Shown here: positions 8,391-16,548 of the stretch, in pieces
Layout: each line of letters begins with the position of its first letter
Numbering within the stretch: the first letter of the stretch is position 1
Made by a program: the position numbers and the translations under genes
The notes under the pieces: generated by a model
Databases searched by the model: none
What the model saw: the letters and a program-made list of their open reading frames with translations, nothing else
What the model was told of the DNA's origin: nothing
Assembly (NCBI GenBank): GCA_937888895.1
Contig: CALASV010000222.1
Coordinates: 1-18,071 of the forward strand
DNA: 18,071 nucleotides
Origin: an uncultured Clostridia bacterium
GTDB taxonomy: Bacteria > Bacillota > Clostridia > Lachnospirales > Lachnospiraceae
Direction: 5' to 3'

Positions 8391-9038
8391 ATGGAATATA
8401 TTTTAATGGATTTGGACGGGACTCTTACGGACTCTAAAGAAGGCATTACAAAGTGTTTACAGTATGCTTTGGAGTATTTTGGAGTTCAAATAGATAACTT
8501 AAACTCTCTAGAAAAATATATTGGACCTCCCCTGGAGCAAACCTTCAGGGAGGGGTTCGGTTTTGGTAAAGAACAAGCAGAAGTGGCGATAGAGAAATAT
8601 AGAGAACGCTATACTCCAAAAGGAATGTATGAAAACCATTTATATGCTGGTATGGAGGAAGCTCTGCAACGATTAAAAGAATCGGGGAAAGTATTGATTG
8701 TAGCAACTTCTAAGCCAGAGAAATTTGCAATTACTATTTTAAAACATTTTGGTATTGATGGGTATTTTGATGATATTTGTGGAGCAGACCCAAGTGTTGG
8801 TCGAAATAAAAAAGAAGAAGTCATTCGTTATGTATTAGAAAAGCACGAGTTAACAGACCTTTCTGATATTTTAATGGTAGGGGACAGAAAATATGATATC
8901 GAAGGTGCTAGAATGTGTGGATTATCGTGTATGGGCGTATTATATGGCTTTGGAAGTAGAGAAGAATTAGAAGAAGCAGGAGCTGAGTATATTGCAGAAA
9001 CTGTGGAAGATATGGTACAAATACTGATTTCTTTATAA
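8391..9038 (+). CDS. HAD-family phosphatase (5'-nucleotidase / phosphoglycolate phosphatase-like)
   Basis: A 215-residue cytoplasmic HAD hydrolase. Motif I is DLDGTLTDS with the nucleophile D7 and the acid D9. Motif II is at T106 in VATSKPE. The motif III lysine is at 140/141. Motif IV is VGDRKYDIEGA with D165 and D169. A helical cap domain follows motif I. The GPPLEQTF cap stretch and the GDRKYDIEGA and GVLYGFGS stretches are those of the HAD group related to bacterial 5'-nucleotidases and phosphoglycolate phosphatases. The substrate cannot be fixed from sequence. It follows pgcA by 12 bases and ends before a strong terminator, so it is the second gene of a two-gene unit. Confidence 0.88.
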   Translation: MEYILMDLDGTLTDSKEGITKCLQYALEYFGVQIDNLNSLEKYIGPPLEQTFREGFGFGKEQAEVAIEKYRERYTPKGMYENHLYAGMEEALQRLKESGKVLIVATSKPEKFAITILKHFGIDGYFDDICGADPSVGRNKKEEVIRYVLEKHELTDLSDILMVGDRKYDIEGARMCGLSCMGVLYGFGSREELEEAGAEYIAETVEDMVQILISL

Positions 9039-9052
9039 CATAACGATATAAA

Positions 9053-9098
9053 ATAAGTCTCCTAGGAAGGACTTAAGTTAGGAGACTTATTGATTTTT
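9053..9098 (+). terminator. intrinsic terminator after the pgcA-HAD unit
   Basis: Perfect 12-base arms ATAAGTCTCCTA (9053-9064) and TAGGAGACTTAT (9079-9090) enclose a 14-base loop and are followed by GATTTTT. The downstream hflK start is only 38 bases away. A possible -10 box (TATAAT, 9098-9103) follows immediately, but I see no good -35 box for it. Confidence 0.85.
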
Positions 9099-9128
9099 AT
9101 AATTTATAGACATTAGAAGGAGAACTTG

Positions 9129-10046
9129 ATGAGAGAAAACGGTACAAGAACATTGAGCAGGGTAGGAAAAATAGTAGCAGCAATACTGATTGTATTGATA
9201 TTGGGGATGAACTGTTACTATACGATTGGGGAGCAAGAACAAGCAGTTGTAACTACATTTGGAAAACCACAGGCAGTTAGTACACCGGGGTTACATTTTA
9301 AGATACCATTTATTCAAATGGTAGAAAAAGTAGATACAACAATTAAAGGGTTATCGATAGGATATGACTTAAAAACAGATGTATCAAAAGAAGAAGAATC
9401 TTTGATGATTACATCGGATTATAACTTTGTTAATGTAGACTTTTTCTTAGAGTATAAGGTAAGTGACCCGATTAAAGCACTATATGCATCTGAAAATCCA
9501 GTGATGATTTTGAAAAATATGGCACAGGGTTGTATTCGTTCTGTTATCGGTTCTTATGATGTAGATAGTGTCATTACGACTGGAAAAAGTGAAATTCAGT
9601 CAAAAATAAAAACAATGTTGATGGAACAGTTGGATACTCAAGATATTGGAATCCAACTTGTCAACATTACGATTCAAGATGCAGAGCCTCCAACAGATGC
9701 AGTAAAAGAGGCGTTTAAGGCAGTAGAAACTGCAAAACAAGGAAAAGAAACTGCAATTAACAATGCAAATAAATATCGAAGTGAGCAATTGCCACAGGCA
9801 GAAGCAAAAGTAGACCAAATTTTAAAAGAAGCAGAGGCTGAAAAACAAGCTAGAATCAATGAGGCTGAAGGTCAGGCAGCTCGTTTTAATGCGTTATATG
9901 AGGAATATAATAAATATCCTCTCATTACAAAACAACGAATGTTTTTTGAAACCATGCAGGAAATCCTTCCTGATTTAGAAGTAATTATTGACAATGGAGA
10001 TGGTAGTGTGCAAAAGATTTTGCCACTCGATTCTTTTACAGAATAG
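9129..10046 (+). CDS. hflK: SPFH/band-7 membrane protein, HflK-like
   Basis: A 305-residue membrane-anchored SPFH protein. A single membrane segment lies at about residues 12-32. It is followed by the band-7 start (EQAVVTTFGKP, then GLHFKIPFIQ), and then a helical region with Ala/Glu-rich heptads around residues 190-255 that should form a coiled coil. In other bacteria HflK and HflC build a cage around the FtsH protease and limit membrane-protein degradation. No FtsH gene is in view. The protein lacks the Gly-rich N-terminal extension of E. coli HflK and is shorter. The start is ATG 9129, with AAGGAG at 9117-9122; the TTG at 9126 would be too close to that site. The partner gene follows after 12 bases. 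The HflK name rests on gene order and on the pairing. Confidence 0.85.
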   Translation: MRENGTRTLSRVGKIVAAILIVLILGMNCYYTIGEQEQAVVTTFGKPQAVSTPGLHFKIPFIQMVEKVDTTIKGLSIGYDLKTDVSKEEESLMITSDYNFVNVDFFLEYKVSDPIKALYASENPVMILKNMAQGCIRSVIGSYDVDSVITTGKSEIQSKIKTMLMEQLDTQDIGIQLVNITIQDAEPPTDAVKEAFKAVETAKQGKETAINNANKYRSEQLPQAEAKVDQILKEAEAEKQARINEAEGQAARFNALYEEYNKYPLITKQRMFFETMQEILPDLEVIIDNGDGSVQKILPLDSFTE

Positions 10047-10058
10047 GAGGGATAACAA

Positions 10059-10970
10059 ATGGAAGAATATGTAATGCCAGAAGAAAAAAATAGCAAAAAA
10101 GGTGGACTAGTAAAAGCACTTTTATTTATTGTTTTAGTAGTAGCATTGATTGTAGCAAGTCTTTCCATGGTAGTAACAAAAGAAAATCAATATACATTGA
10201 TTCGACAATTTGGAAAGATTGACCATGTAGTAGAACAAGCAGGTCTTAGTTTTAAAGTTCCATTTATTCAAACAGTAGATACATTACCAAAAGAAATTTT
10301 ATTGTATGACCTTGCACCATCAGATGTAATTACAAAGGATAAGAAGACAATGGTAGCAGACAGTTACGTTCTTTGGAGAATTGTAGACCCACAATTGTTT
10401 GTGCAAACATTAAATTCTCAAGTAGCAAATGCTGAAAGTCGTATCAATGCAGGCGTGTTTCAAGCGATGAAAAATGTCATTTCTAGTTTGGACCAAGCAG
10501 ATGTTATCAATGGCAGAGATGGTGCCTTGACGAGTTTGATTATGAATAATGTTGGAACGACAATGCAACAGTATGGAATTGAATTGATTACAGTAGAAAT
10601 TAAACGGTTAGATTTACCAGATGATAATAAAACAGCAGTATATGAGCGTATGATTTCAGAACGAAATAATATTGCGGCATCCTATACAGCAGAAGGTGAA
10701 GCAGAAGCAAAGAAAATTCGTACACAGACGGATTATGAAATTGCAGTTAATGTTTCAGAAGCAAATGCAAAAGCAGCTGCAACAGTAGCAGAAGGCGAAG
10801 CAGAATATATGAGAATTTTATCTGCTGCTTATTCGGACGAAGCTAGAAGTGATTTTTATACATTTGTATTGTCATTAGATGCAGTAAAAACATCGTTAAT
10901 TGGGGAGAATAAGACATTGATTTTAACATCAGAATCGCCAATTGCACAGATTTTTAATACAATTGAATAG
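10059..10970 (+). CDS. hflC: SPFH/band-7 membrane protein, HflC-like
   Basis: The 303-residue partner of the preceding gene. The N-terminus is charged and cytoplasmic, followed by one membrane segment (about residues 17-40). The band-7 domain then begins with NQYTLIRQFGKI and GLSFKVPFIQTVDTL. A segment with VEIKRLDLPDDNKTAVYERMISERN corresponds to the conserved HflC stretch, and an Ala/Glu-rich coiled coil follows. The gene is translated from ATG 10059. Its AGGAGG site overlaps the hflK stop codon, which implies coupled expression. The two proteins are diverged paralogs and are expected to assemble together. A strong terminator ends the unit at 10975. Confidence 0.87.
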   Translation: MEEYVMPEEKNSKKGGLVKALLFIVLVVALIVASLSMVVTKENQYTLIRQFGKIDHVVEQAGLSFKVPFIQTVDTLPKEILLYDLAPSDVITKDKKTMVADSYVLWRIVDPQLFVQTLNSQVANAESRINAGVFQAMKNVISSLDQADVINGRDGALTSLIMNNVGTTMQQYGIELITVEIKRLDLPDDNKTAVYERMISERNNIAASYTAEGEAEAKKIRTQTDYEIAVNVSEANAKAAATVAEGEAEYMRILSAAYSDEARSDFYTFVLSLDAVKTSLIGENKTLILTSESPIAQIFNTIE

Positions 10971-10974
10971 AGAT

Positions 10975-11014
10975 AAGCGACCTCTTTAAAAGGATAGAGG
11001 TCGCTTTCTGTTTT
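10975..11014 (+). terminator. intrinsic terminator after hflKC
   Basis: The arms AAGCGACCTCT (10975-10985) and AGAGGTCGCTT (10996-11006) pair over 11 bases with a 10-base loop. They are followed by TCTGTTTT. Confidence 0.9.
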
Positions 11015-11043
11015 GTAAAATGAAAAGTGTATGAAAAAAACTT

Positions 11044-11072
11044 TTGTAAAAGAGTGGGAAAAGTAGTATAAT
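11044..11072 (+). promoter_or_regulatory. sigma-A-type promoter for pepF
   Basis: A -35 box TTGTAA (11044-11049) and a consensus -10 TATAAT (11067-11072) are spaced by 17 bases. They lie just after the hflKC terminator. The resulting leader to the pepF start is about 95 bases. It contains a weak hairpin (ACTAC 11114-11118 with GTAGT 11126-11130) to which I assign no function. Confidence 0.7.
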
Positions 11073-11176
11073 AATAAGGCAAACTGTTTTTAACGGAAGT
11101 AAAGGAAAGTTTTACTACGGGAAAAGTAGTCAATTACACATTAAATTTTATGAAACAAGAAAGGAAAGAGAGATTT

Positions 11177-12976
11177 ATGGCAAAGGAATTACCAAAAAGA
11201 AGTGAAGTAAAAGTAGAGAATACTTGGAGAGTGGAGGATATGTATGCTACTCTTGATGATTGGAAAGCAGATATTGAGAAAGTGAAGGCATTGACAGAGC
11301 AGTTAGTTGGTTTTCAGGGTAAAGTAGGGGAATCCGCAGAGAATTTGTATCAGGCATTTTTCTTAGATGATGAAATTAGTCGTATTGGTGGAATGGCTTA
11401 TAGTTATGCTGGTCGTTGTTCGGATGTGGACACAAAAAATACAGAAAATCAAGCATTAGTAATGCAAGTATCTAATTTGTTTGTAATGATTGGTGAAAAA
11501 TCTGCGTTTTTAGTTCCAGAAGTGTTAGAAATTCCAGAAGAAACATTAGAGCAGTATTATAAAGAAAAACCAGAATTAGAAGTATTTCGTAATGCAATTA
11601 CGAACATTTTAAGAAGAAAAGAACACATGCTTTCTCCTGAAATGGAACAGTTATTAGCTTCTGCGTCTGATGTCACAGGAGTTCCAGATAAAGTATTTTC
11701 TATGTTTAATAACGCAGACCTTGTATTCCCTGAAATTACAGATGAGAATGGAGAAAAAGTAAGATTAACTCACGGAAGATATGTTTCTTTCTTAGAAAGC
11801 AGTGACCGTGGGGTTAGAGAAGAAGCATTTAAAGCAATGTATGCAACTTTTAAAGGTTTTAAAAATACATTAACAGCAGTATATCAAGGAAAATTAAAAG
11901 CTCATAAATTTAGTGCAAAGGCAAGAAAGTATGCAAGTTGTTTAGAAGCAGCAGTGGATAGAACGAATGTACCAACAGCTGTATATCATAATCTATTAGA
12001 TGCAATACATCAGAATATGGATAAATTACATCGTTATGTATCTTTACGTAAAAAGTTACTTGGGGTAGAAGAACTTCATATGTATGATTTATACGTTCCT
12101 CTTGTAAAAGAAGCAGATGTAAAAATTCCATTTGAACAGGCAAAGCAGACAGTTTATGAAGCACTTGCACCTTTAGGAGAAGATTATAGAAAAGTGATTA
12201 AAGAAGGTTTTGAAAATCGTTGGATTGATGTATATGAAAATGAAGGTAAGAGAAGTGGTGCTTATTCTGCAGGTGTGTATGGAGTACATCCTTATGTGCT
12301 TTTAAATCATAATGATACTCTTGATAATATGTTTACGTTAGCTCATGAAATGGGCCATGCAATGCATTCTTATTTATCTAATAAGACACAGCCTCATGTA
12401 GATGCTCACTATGTAATTTTTGTTGCAGAAGTAGCTTCTACTTGTAATGAAGTATTGTTAATGGAACATTTATTGAAGCAGACAACAGACAAAGTACAAA
12501 GAGCATATCTAATCAATCATTTCTTAGAGAGTTTTCGTGGTACGGTATATCGTCAGACAATGTTTGCAGAATTTGAACTTAGAACTCATGAAATGTGTGA
12601 ACAAGGAAAAGCTTTAACACCAGATGCATTAAATAAATTGTATTATGAATTAAATAAGACCTATTTTGGAGAAGATATTGTAGTAGATGAAGATATTGCA
12701 GCAGAATGGTCTAGAATCCCTCATTTTTATTACAATTTTTATGTATATCAGTATGCGACAGGATTTTCAGCTGCCGTTGCAATTGCAAATCGTATTTTAA
12801 AAGAAGGTCAAAAAGCAGTAGATGACTACTTAAAGTTCTTAAGTGGTGGTTGTTCTAAATCCCCAATTGATTTATTGAAGATTGCAGGAGTAGATATGAC
12901 AACAAAAGAACCAGTCAATGCAGCTCTTGAAATGTTTGGAAGATTGTTAGATGAAATGGAAGAATTAATGAAGTAA
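11177..12976 (+). CDS. pepF: oligoendopeptidase F, zinc metallopeptidase family M3
   Basis: A cytoplasmic peptidase that cleaves short peptides. It has 599 residues, the usual PepF length of about 600. The zinc site is HEMGH with H390, E391 and H394, and the third ligand is E418 in EVAST, 24 residues downstream as expected for the family. The N-terminal helical part that narrows the active-site channel is present, as is the conserved GAYSAGVYGVHPYVLLN stretch ahead of the zinc site. I take ATG 11177 as the start because a purine-rich AGGAAAGAGAG site precedes it. The in-frame ATG at 11150 has only T/A-rich sequence upstream. A MATE exporter gene follows after 21 bases, and the two probably share the promoter at 11044. 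Confidence 0.93.
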   Translation: MAKELPKRSEVKVENTWRVEDMYATLDDWKADIEKVKALTEQLVGFQGKVGESAENLYQAFFLDDEISRIGGMAYSYAGRCSDVDTKNTENQALVMQVSNLFVMIGEKSAFLVPEVLEIPEETLEQYYKEKPELEVFRNAITNILRRKEHMLSPEMEQLLASASDVTGVPDKVFSMFNNADLVFPEITDENGEKVRLTHGRYVSFLESSDRGVREEAFKAMYATFKGFKNTLTAVYQGKLKAHKFSAKARKYASCLEAAVDRTNVPTAVYHNLLDAIHQNMDKLHRYVSLRKKLLGVEELHMYDLYVPLVKEADVKIPFEQAKQTVYEALAPLGEDYRKVIKEGFENRWIDVYENEGKRSGAYSAGVYGVHPYVLLNHNDTLDNMFTLAHEMGHAMHSYLSNKTQPHVDAHYVIFVAEVASTCNEVLLMEHLLKQTTDKVQRAYLINHFLESFRGTVYRQTMFAEFELRTHEMCEQGKALTPDALNKLYYELNKTYFGEDIVVDEDIAAEWSRIPHFYYNFYVYQYATGFSAAVAIANRILKEGQKAVDDYLKFLSGGCSKSPIDLLKIAGVDMTTKEPVNAALEMFGRLLDEMEELMK

Positions 12977-12997
12977 GTCTAACGGAAAGTGAATTAT

Positions 12998-14359
12998 ATG
13001 GAAGAAAAAGGTAAAGTACAAGAAAATAAAATGGGTGTCATGCCCGAAAATAAGTTATTGATTAGTATGGCAGTTCCAATGATGTTGTCTATGTTAGTAC
13101 AAGCACTTTATAATGTAGTAGATAGTATATTTGTTTCAAGAATTGCTGAAGATGCGTTGACAGCAGTCTCTCTTGCCTTTCCAGTACAAAATTTAATGAT
13201 TGCTTTTGGAGCTGGTACTGGGGTTGGTATCAATGCATTATTATCCAAAAGCCTTGGAGAAAAAAATCAGAAGATGGCAAATAAGACAGCACATAATGGT
13301 ATTTTTGTTATGATAATGACGAGCATTGTGTGTGCATTATTTGGAATTTTTGGAAGTCGTTGGTTTTTTACAACACAGACAGATGATGTGACCATTATTG
13401 AATATGGTCAGCAATATCTTTCGGTTGTTATGACATTTTCTTTTGGTTTGTATGGACAATTTGTTACAGAGCGTTTATTACAAGCAACAGGAAGAACACT
13501 GTATACAATGTTTACGCAAGGCTTAGGAGCAATTATCAACATTATTTTAGACCCTATTTTAATTTTTGGTATGTTTGGACTTCCAGCTATGGGGATGACA
13601 GGTGCAGCAGTAGCAACGATTATTGGACAGATAATTGCAGCCATTCTTGGTGTTTGGTTTAATGTAAAAAAGAATCCAGATATTCAGTTGAAAATTAAAG
13701 AAATCAAACCAGATAAAGAAGTCATTAAAAAGGTATATAGTGTTGGTGTACCATCTATTATTATGGGTTCTATTGGTTCGGTTATGACGTATGGGATGAA
13801 CAAGATTTTGATGGGATTTTCTTCTACGGCAGCAGCAGTATTTGGTGTATATTTTAAATTACAAAGCTTTTTCTTTATGCCAGTGTTTGGCTTGAATAAT
13901 GGTATGGTTCCAATTATTGCATATAATTATGGTGCAAGAAGAAAAGATCGTATGATGAAAACATTACGACTTAGTATTACGTATGCAGTAAGTATTATGA
14001 TTGTTGGATTTTTAGTAATGCAAATTTTCCCTGCACAACTATTTCGTTTGTTTGAAGCATCCGAAGAAATGCTTGCGATTGGAGTGCCAGCACTTCGTAC
14101 GATTAGTTTTAGCTTTTTATTTGCAGGATATTGTATTATTGTAGGTTCGATGTTCCAAGCATTAGGAAATGGTATTTTAAGTATGATTGTATCGATTGCA
14201 AGACAGCTTGTGGTGTTGCTTCCAGTAGCATTTTTGTTGTCATTAACAGGAAATGTAAATTTGATTTGGCTTTCATTTCCGATAGCAGAAATTGCTTCTT
14301 TGGTATTAAGTAGTATTTTCTTGTATCGAATTTATAAGAAAGTGATTAAGCCGTTATAG
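12998..14359 (+). CDS. MATE-family multidrug/cation exporter
   Basis: A 453-residue integral membrane protein with about twelve hydrophobic helices in two similar halves. It exports drugs or metabolites in exchange for Na+ or H+. The N-terminal half carries the typical ALYNVVDSIFVSRI, ALTAVSLAFPVQNL and GAGTGVGINALLSKSLGE stretches. The second half repeats the pattern with FFFMPVFGLNNGMVPIIAYNYGARR. It resembles the MepA/DinF side of the family; substrates cannot be told. I prefer ATG 12998, with GGAAAG at 12984-12989; the GTG at 12989 would overlap that site. It is probably co-transcribed with pepF. The long hairpin element at 14381 follows the stop by 21 bases and may end this transcript. 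Confidence 0.9.
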   Translation: MEEKGKVQENKMGVMPENKLLISMAVPMMLSMLVQALYNVVDSIFVSRIAEDALTAVSLAFPVQNLMIAFGAGTGVGINALLSKSLGEKNQKMANKTAHNGIFVMIMTSIVCALFGIFGSRWFFTTQTDDVTIIEYGQQYLSVVMTFSFGLYGQFVTERLLQATGRTLYTMFTQGLGAIINIILDPILIFGMFGLPAMGMTGAAVATIIGQIIAAILGVWFNVKKNPDIQLKIKEIKPDKEVIKKVYSVGVPSIIMGSIGSVMTYGMNKILMGFSSTAAAVFGVYFKLQSFFFMPVFGLNNGMVPIIAYNYGARRKDRMMKTLRLSITYAVSIMIVGFLVMQIFPAQLFRLFEASEEMLAIGVPALRTISFSFLFAGYCIIVGSMFQALGNGILSMIVSIARQLVVLLPVAFLLSLTGNVNLIWLSFPIAEIASLVLSSIFLYRIYKKVIKPL

Positions 14360-14380
14360 TGTAATAGAAAGTTTATTTTG

Positions 14381-14521
14381 AAAGCCCTACCCTGCCTTAT
14401 ATCCATCAGGACACGCTTTCGCTCGTGGCGAAACGGAGCAGTACTAAGCTCGTGAAAAACCTCGCTAAGTGCTGCCGTTTCTTAACGGTCCTTGATAGAT
14501 ATAAGGCAGGGATAGGGCTTT
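14381..14521. repeat. 141-bp long-inverted-repeat element: possible MITE-like repeat or structured RNA
   Basis: The outer arms 14381-14403 and 14498-14521 pair along ~23 bases with one bulged base. Next inward, ATCAGGAC (14405-14412) pairs with GTCCTTGAT (14488-14496) with one bulge. The centre is an inner hairpin: GAAACG (14430-14435) with CGTTTC (14476-14481), then 14438-14449 with 14464-14475, which has one G-U and one A-A pair. A second, competing stem pairs TTTCGC (14417-14422) with GCGAAA (14428-14433), so the bases at 14430-14433 can join only one of the two. The element is visibly GC-richer than its surroundings and has no reading frame of note. A short T run at 14519-14522 could let it act as terminator for the MATE gene. 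No clear target duplication is seen. Confidence 0.7.
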
Positions 14522-14627
14522 TGCCAAAAGTTTTGGTTAGCTAAAAAAATAATGAGAGTATATCATAGGTATGTTGGCGATGATGATAAGTTGGTTATTG
14601 TTAATCATATGAAGGAGGAGAGGTTTT
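14522..14627 (+). other. spacer between the long hairpin element and yfcE
   Basis: It begins with a small palindrome CCAAAAGTTTTGG (14524-14536). A short frame opens at ATG 14552 and reads MRVYHRYVGDDDKLVIVNHM. It continues out of frame into yfcE to a stop at 14696-14698 (48 codons) and has no ribosome binding site of its own. The first ~20 residues look protein-like, so this may be a gene remnant. No convincing promoter for yfcE was found here. Confidence 0.3.
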
Positions 14628-15182
14628 GTGAAGTGGTGTATAGCTTCGGATATTCATGGGTCAGAATTTTATTGTCAAAAATTACTAGAGGCGTATGAGA
14701 GGGAGCAGGCTGATAGGTTATTATTACTGGGGGATATTTTGTATCATGGACCGAGGAATGATTTGCCAAAGGGTTATGCTCCAAAACAGGTGATTGCATT
14801 ATTGAATGAGTATAAAGAAGATATTATTTGTGTGCGAGGGAATTGTGATACGGAAGTAGACCAAATGGTGTTAGAATTTCCAATATTGGCAGATTATTGT
14901 GTGATTGACTTAGGAGAACAGTTAGTGTATGCTACACATGGACATAAGTATGGGGAACAAAATCCACCTTTGTTGCAGAAAGGAGATATTTTGTTGTGTG
15001 GACATACGCATATTCCAAAATGTGTAGAATATGCAAATTTTACTTATATGAATCCAGGTTCCGTGTCGATTCCAAAGGAAGATAGTTATCATGGATATAT
15101 GATATTAGAACATGGTGAGTTTGTTTGGAAAGATTTTGATGGAAACGAAAAGATGAAATGGAGGAAAAATGATGGCAATTAG
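14628..15182 (+). CDS. yfcE: YfcE-type metallophosphodiesterase
   Basis: A 184-residue calcineurin-like phosphoesterase, exactly the usual YfcE length. The metal-binding motifs are in order: D8-x-H10 in SDIHG, D36 in LGDILYHGPRN, N72 in GNCD, H104 in ATHGHKYG, and GHTH at 125-128. E. coli YfcE is a manganese-dependent phosphodiesterase with an unknown natural substrate, and the same applies here. The start is GTG 14628, with a strong AAGGAGG (14612-14618) nine bases ahead. The next gene overlaps its 3' end by 11 bases, so the two are translationally coupled. mntP, a manganese exporter gene, lies convergently nearby; a link through manganese is only a speculation. Confidence 0.9.
   Translation: MKWCIASDIHGSEFYCQKLLEAYEREQADRLLLLGDILYHGPRNDLPKGYAPKQVIALLNEYKEDIICVRGNCDTEVDQMVLEFPILADYCVIDLGEQLVYATHGHKYGEQNPPLLQKGDILLCGHTHIPKCVEYANFTYMNPGSVSIPKEDSYHGYMILEHGEFVWKDFDGNEKMKWRKNDGN
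15160..15164 (+). promoter_or_regulatory. ribosome binding site inside yfcE for the HAD gene
   Basis: GGAGG lies 7 bases before ATG 15172 and only 4 before ATG 15169. The second ATG of the pair is therefore the better start, and the two genes overlap by 11 bases. Confidence 0.7.
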
Positions 15183-15879
15183 GGCAGTACTTTTTGATTT
15201 AGATGGAACACTTTTACCAATGGACCAAGATGTGTTTATGAAACTTTATTTTGGAGAATTATCAAAACGATTAGCTCCTTATGGATATGAACCTAAAAAA
15301 TTGATGGATAGTGTTTTTGCTGGAATTAAATCTATGGTAAAAAACGATGGAACTAGAAAAAATGAGGAAGCATTTTGGAAAACATTTTCTGCATTTCATG
15401 GAGAAGATTGTCGAAAAGATGAACCAATTTTTGATTCCTTTTATCGAAATGAGTTTGAAAAAGCAAAAGGGGCTTGTGGATTTCAACCAAAAGCAAAGGA
15501 AGTCATTGAGTTTTTGAAAGCACAGGGAAAAACAATTATTTTAGCAACAAATCCATTGTTTCCACAAATTGCAACAAAAAATCGTATTGGTTGGGCAGGA
15601 CTTTCTCCAGAAGATTTTTTATTTTATACAACGTATGAATATAGTAGTTACTGTAAACCAAATCCAAAATATTATGAAGAAATTTTAGAACGAGCAGGTT
15701 TATTACCAGAAGAATGTTTAATGGTAGGAAATGATGTCTCAGAAGATATGGTAGCAGAAACGATTGGAATGCAAGTATTTTTACTGACCGATTGTTTATT
15801 AAATCCAAAACAATTAGATTGTTCAAAGTATCCACAAGGGAATTTTGATGATTTGATGGAGTATCTTAAGAAATTATAG
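15172..15879 (+). CDS. HAD-family hydrolase (subfamily IA type)
   Basis: A 235-residue cytoplasmic phosphatase-like protein. Motif I is FDLDGTLLP with D9 as nucleophile and D11 as acid. Motif II is at T126 in LATNPLFP. The motif III lysine is K162 in CKPNPKYY, and motif IV is GNDVSEDM with D188 and D192. A helical cap lies between motifs I and II. It differs in cap and length from the HAD protein at 8391, so the two are not recent duplicates. The LATNPLFPQIA stretch recalls YigB-like and other small-molecule phosphatases. The substrate is unknown. It is coupled to yfcE by overlap and ends at a shared terminator. Confidence 0.87.
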   Translation: MAIRAVLFDLDGTLLPMDQDVFMKLYFGELSKRLAPYGYEPKKLMDSVFAGIKSMVKNDGTRKNEEAFWKTFSAFHGEDCRKDEPIFDSFYRNEFEKAKGACGFQPKAKEVIEFLKAQGKTIILATNPLFPQIATKNRIGWAGLSPEDFLFYTTYEYSSYCKPNPKYYEEILERAGLLPEECLMVGNDVSEDMVAETIGMQVFLLTDCLLNPKQLDCSKYPQGNFDDLMEYLKKL

Positions 15880-15917
15880 AAAACAGGGGGTGTTTTGCGA
15901 ACAGCCCCTGTTTGATT
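15880..15917. terminator. bidirectional terminator between the HAD gene and mntP
   Basis: AAACAGGGG (15881-15889) pairs with CCCCTGTTT (15905-15913), and TGTT/AACA extend the stem inside. A-rich sequence on the left and TTTGATTTT on the right give a terminator for each of the two convergent genes. Confidence 0.85.
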
Positions 15918-16502
15918 TTATAGGAAACTAGTGATAAAAATTTCAAGTCCAATGAAAATAAGGATACATCCACCGAAAATGCCTGCTTTTCCTGCGAGTT
16001 TTGTACCTGCTTTTTTACCAATCGCAATACCAGCAAAGCAAATAAAGAAAGTAACAACACCAATTAAAAGACAAGCAAGAAACGCTTCGAACATATTGTA
16101 ATGAGCAATCGTAAATCCAACAGACAAAGCATCAATGGAAGTAGCAACACCTTGTACTAAAAGGGCAGAAAGTCCAACACTTGATATTACTTCTTCAGAA
16201 TCTTTATTTTTTATACCTTCATAAAGCATTGTTCCACCAATATAACAAAGGAATATTAACGCAATCCAAGGAATTAGTTTTTCAAATGCTTGAAAATGTT
16301 GTGCGATTGTAGATACACAAATCCAGCCAATCATTGGCATGGCAAACTGAAATACAGAAAAAATACCTGCAACACCTAACATTTTTCCTTGTTTCATTTT
16401 AGGTTCATTTAAGCCATTGGCAAGGGATACAGAAAACGCATCCATAGCAAGTCCTACACCAAGTAGGATGCTGTTAAAAAAGAAAGTAAATCCAAATTCC
16501 AT
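15918..16502 (-). CDS. mntP: manganese efflux pump MntP
   Basis: A 194-residue membrane protein with six predicted helices in two similar halves, as in the MntP (DUF204) family, which exports Mn2+. Each half carries the conserved acidic motif: G-L-A-M-D21-A-F-S-V-S in the first and S-I-D124-A-L-S-V-G in the second. A loop rich in charge separates the halves. AGGAGA stands 6 bases before ATG 16502. The promoter is strong and palindromic (see 16549-16584). The leader is only ~45 bases, so there is no room for the manganese riboswitch that controls mntP in some bacteria. Confidence 0.92.
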   Translation of the reverse strand: MEFGFTFFFNSILLGVGLAMDAFSVSLANGLNEPKMKQGKMLGVAGIFSVFQFAMPMIGWICVSTIAQHFQAFEKLIPWIALIFLCYIGGTMLYEGIKNKDSEEVISSVGLSALLVQGVATSIDALSVGFTIAHYNMFEAFLACLLIGVVTFFICFAGIAIGKKAGTKLAGKAGIFGGCILIFIGLEIFITSFL

Positions 16503-16548
16503 TTTTATTCTCCTGCAAATTTCTTTCTTGCAAAATAAAGATAATTTT

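Noticed and set aside
8527..8557. GC-rich hairpin within the HAD gene (CCTCCCCTG pairing with CAGGGAGGG)
   Set aside because: It lies on the conserved GPPLEQTFREGFG coding stretch, has mismatches and no T run, and can be explained by codons alone.
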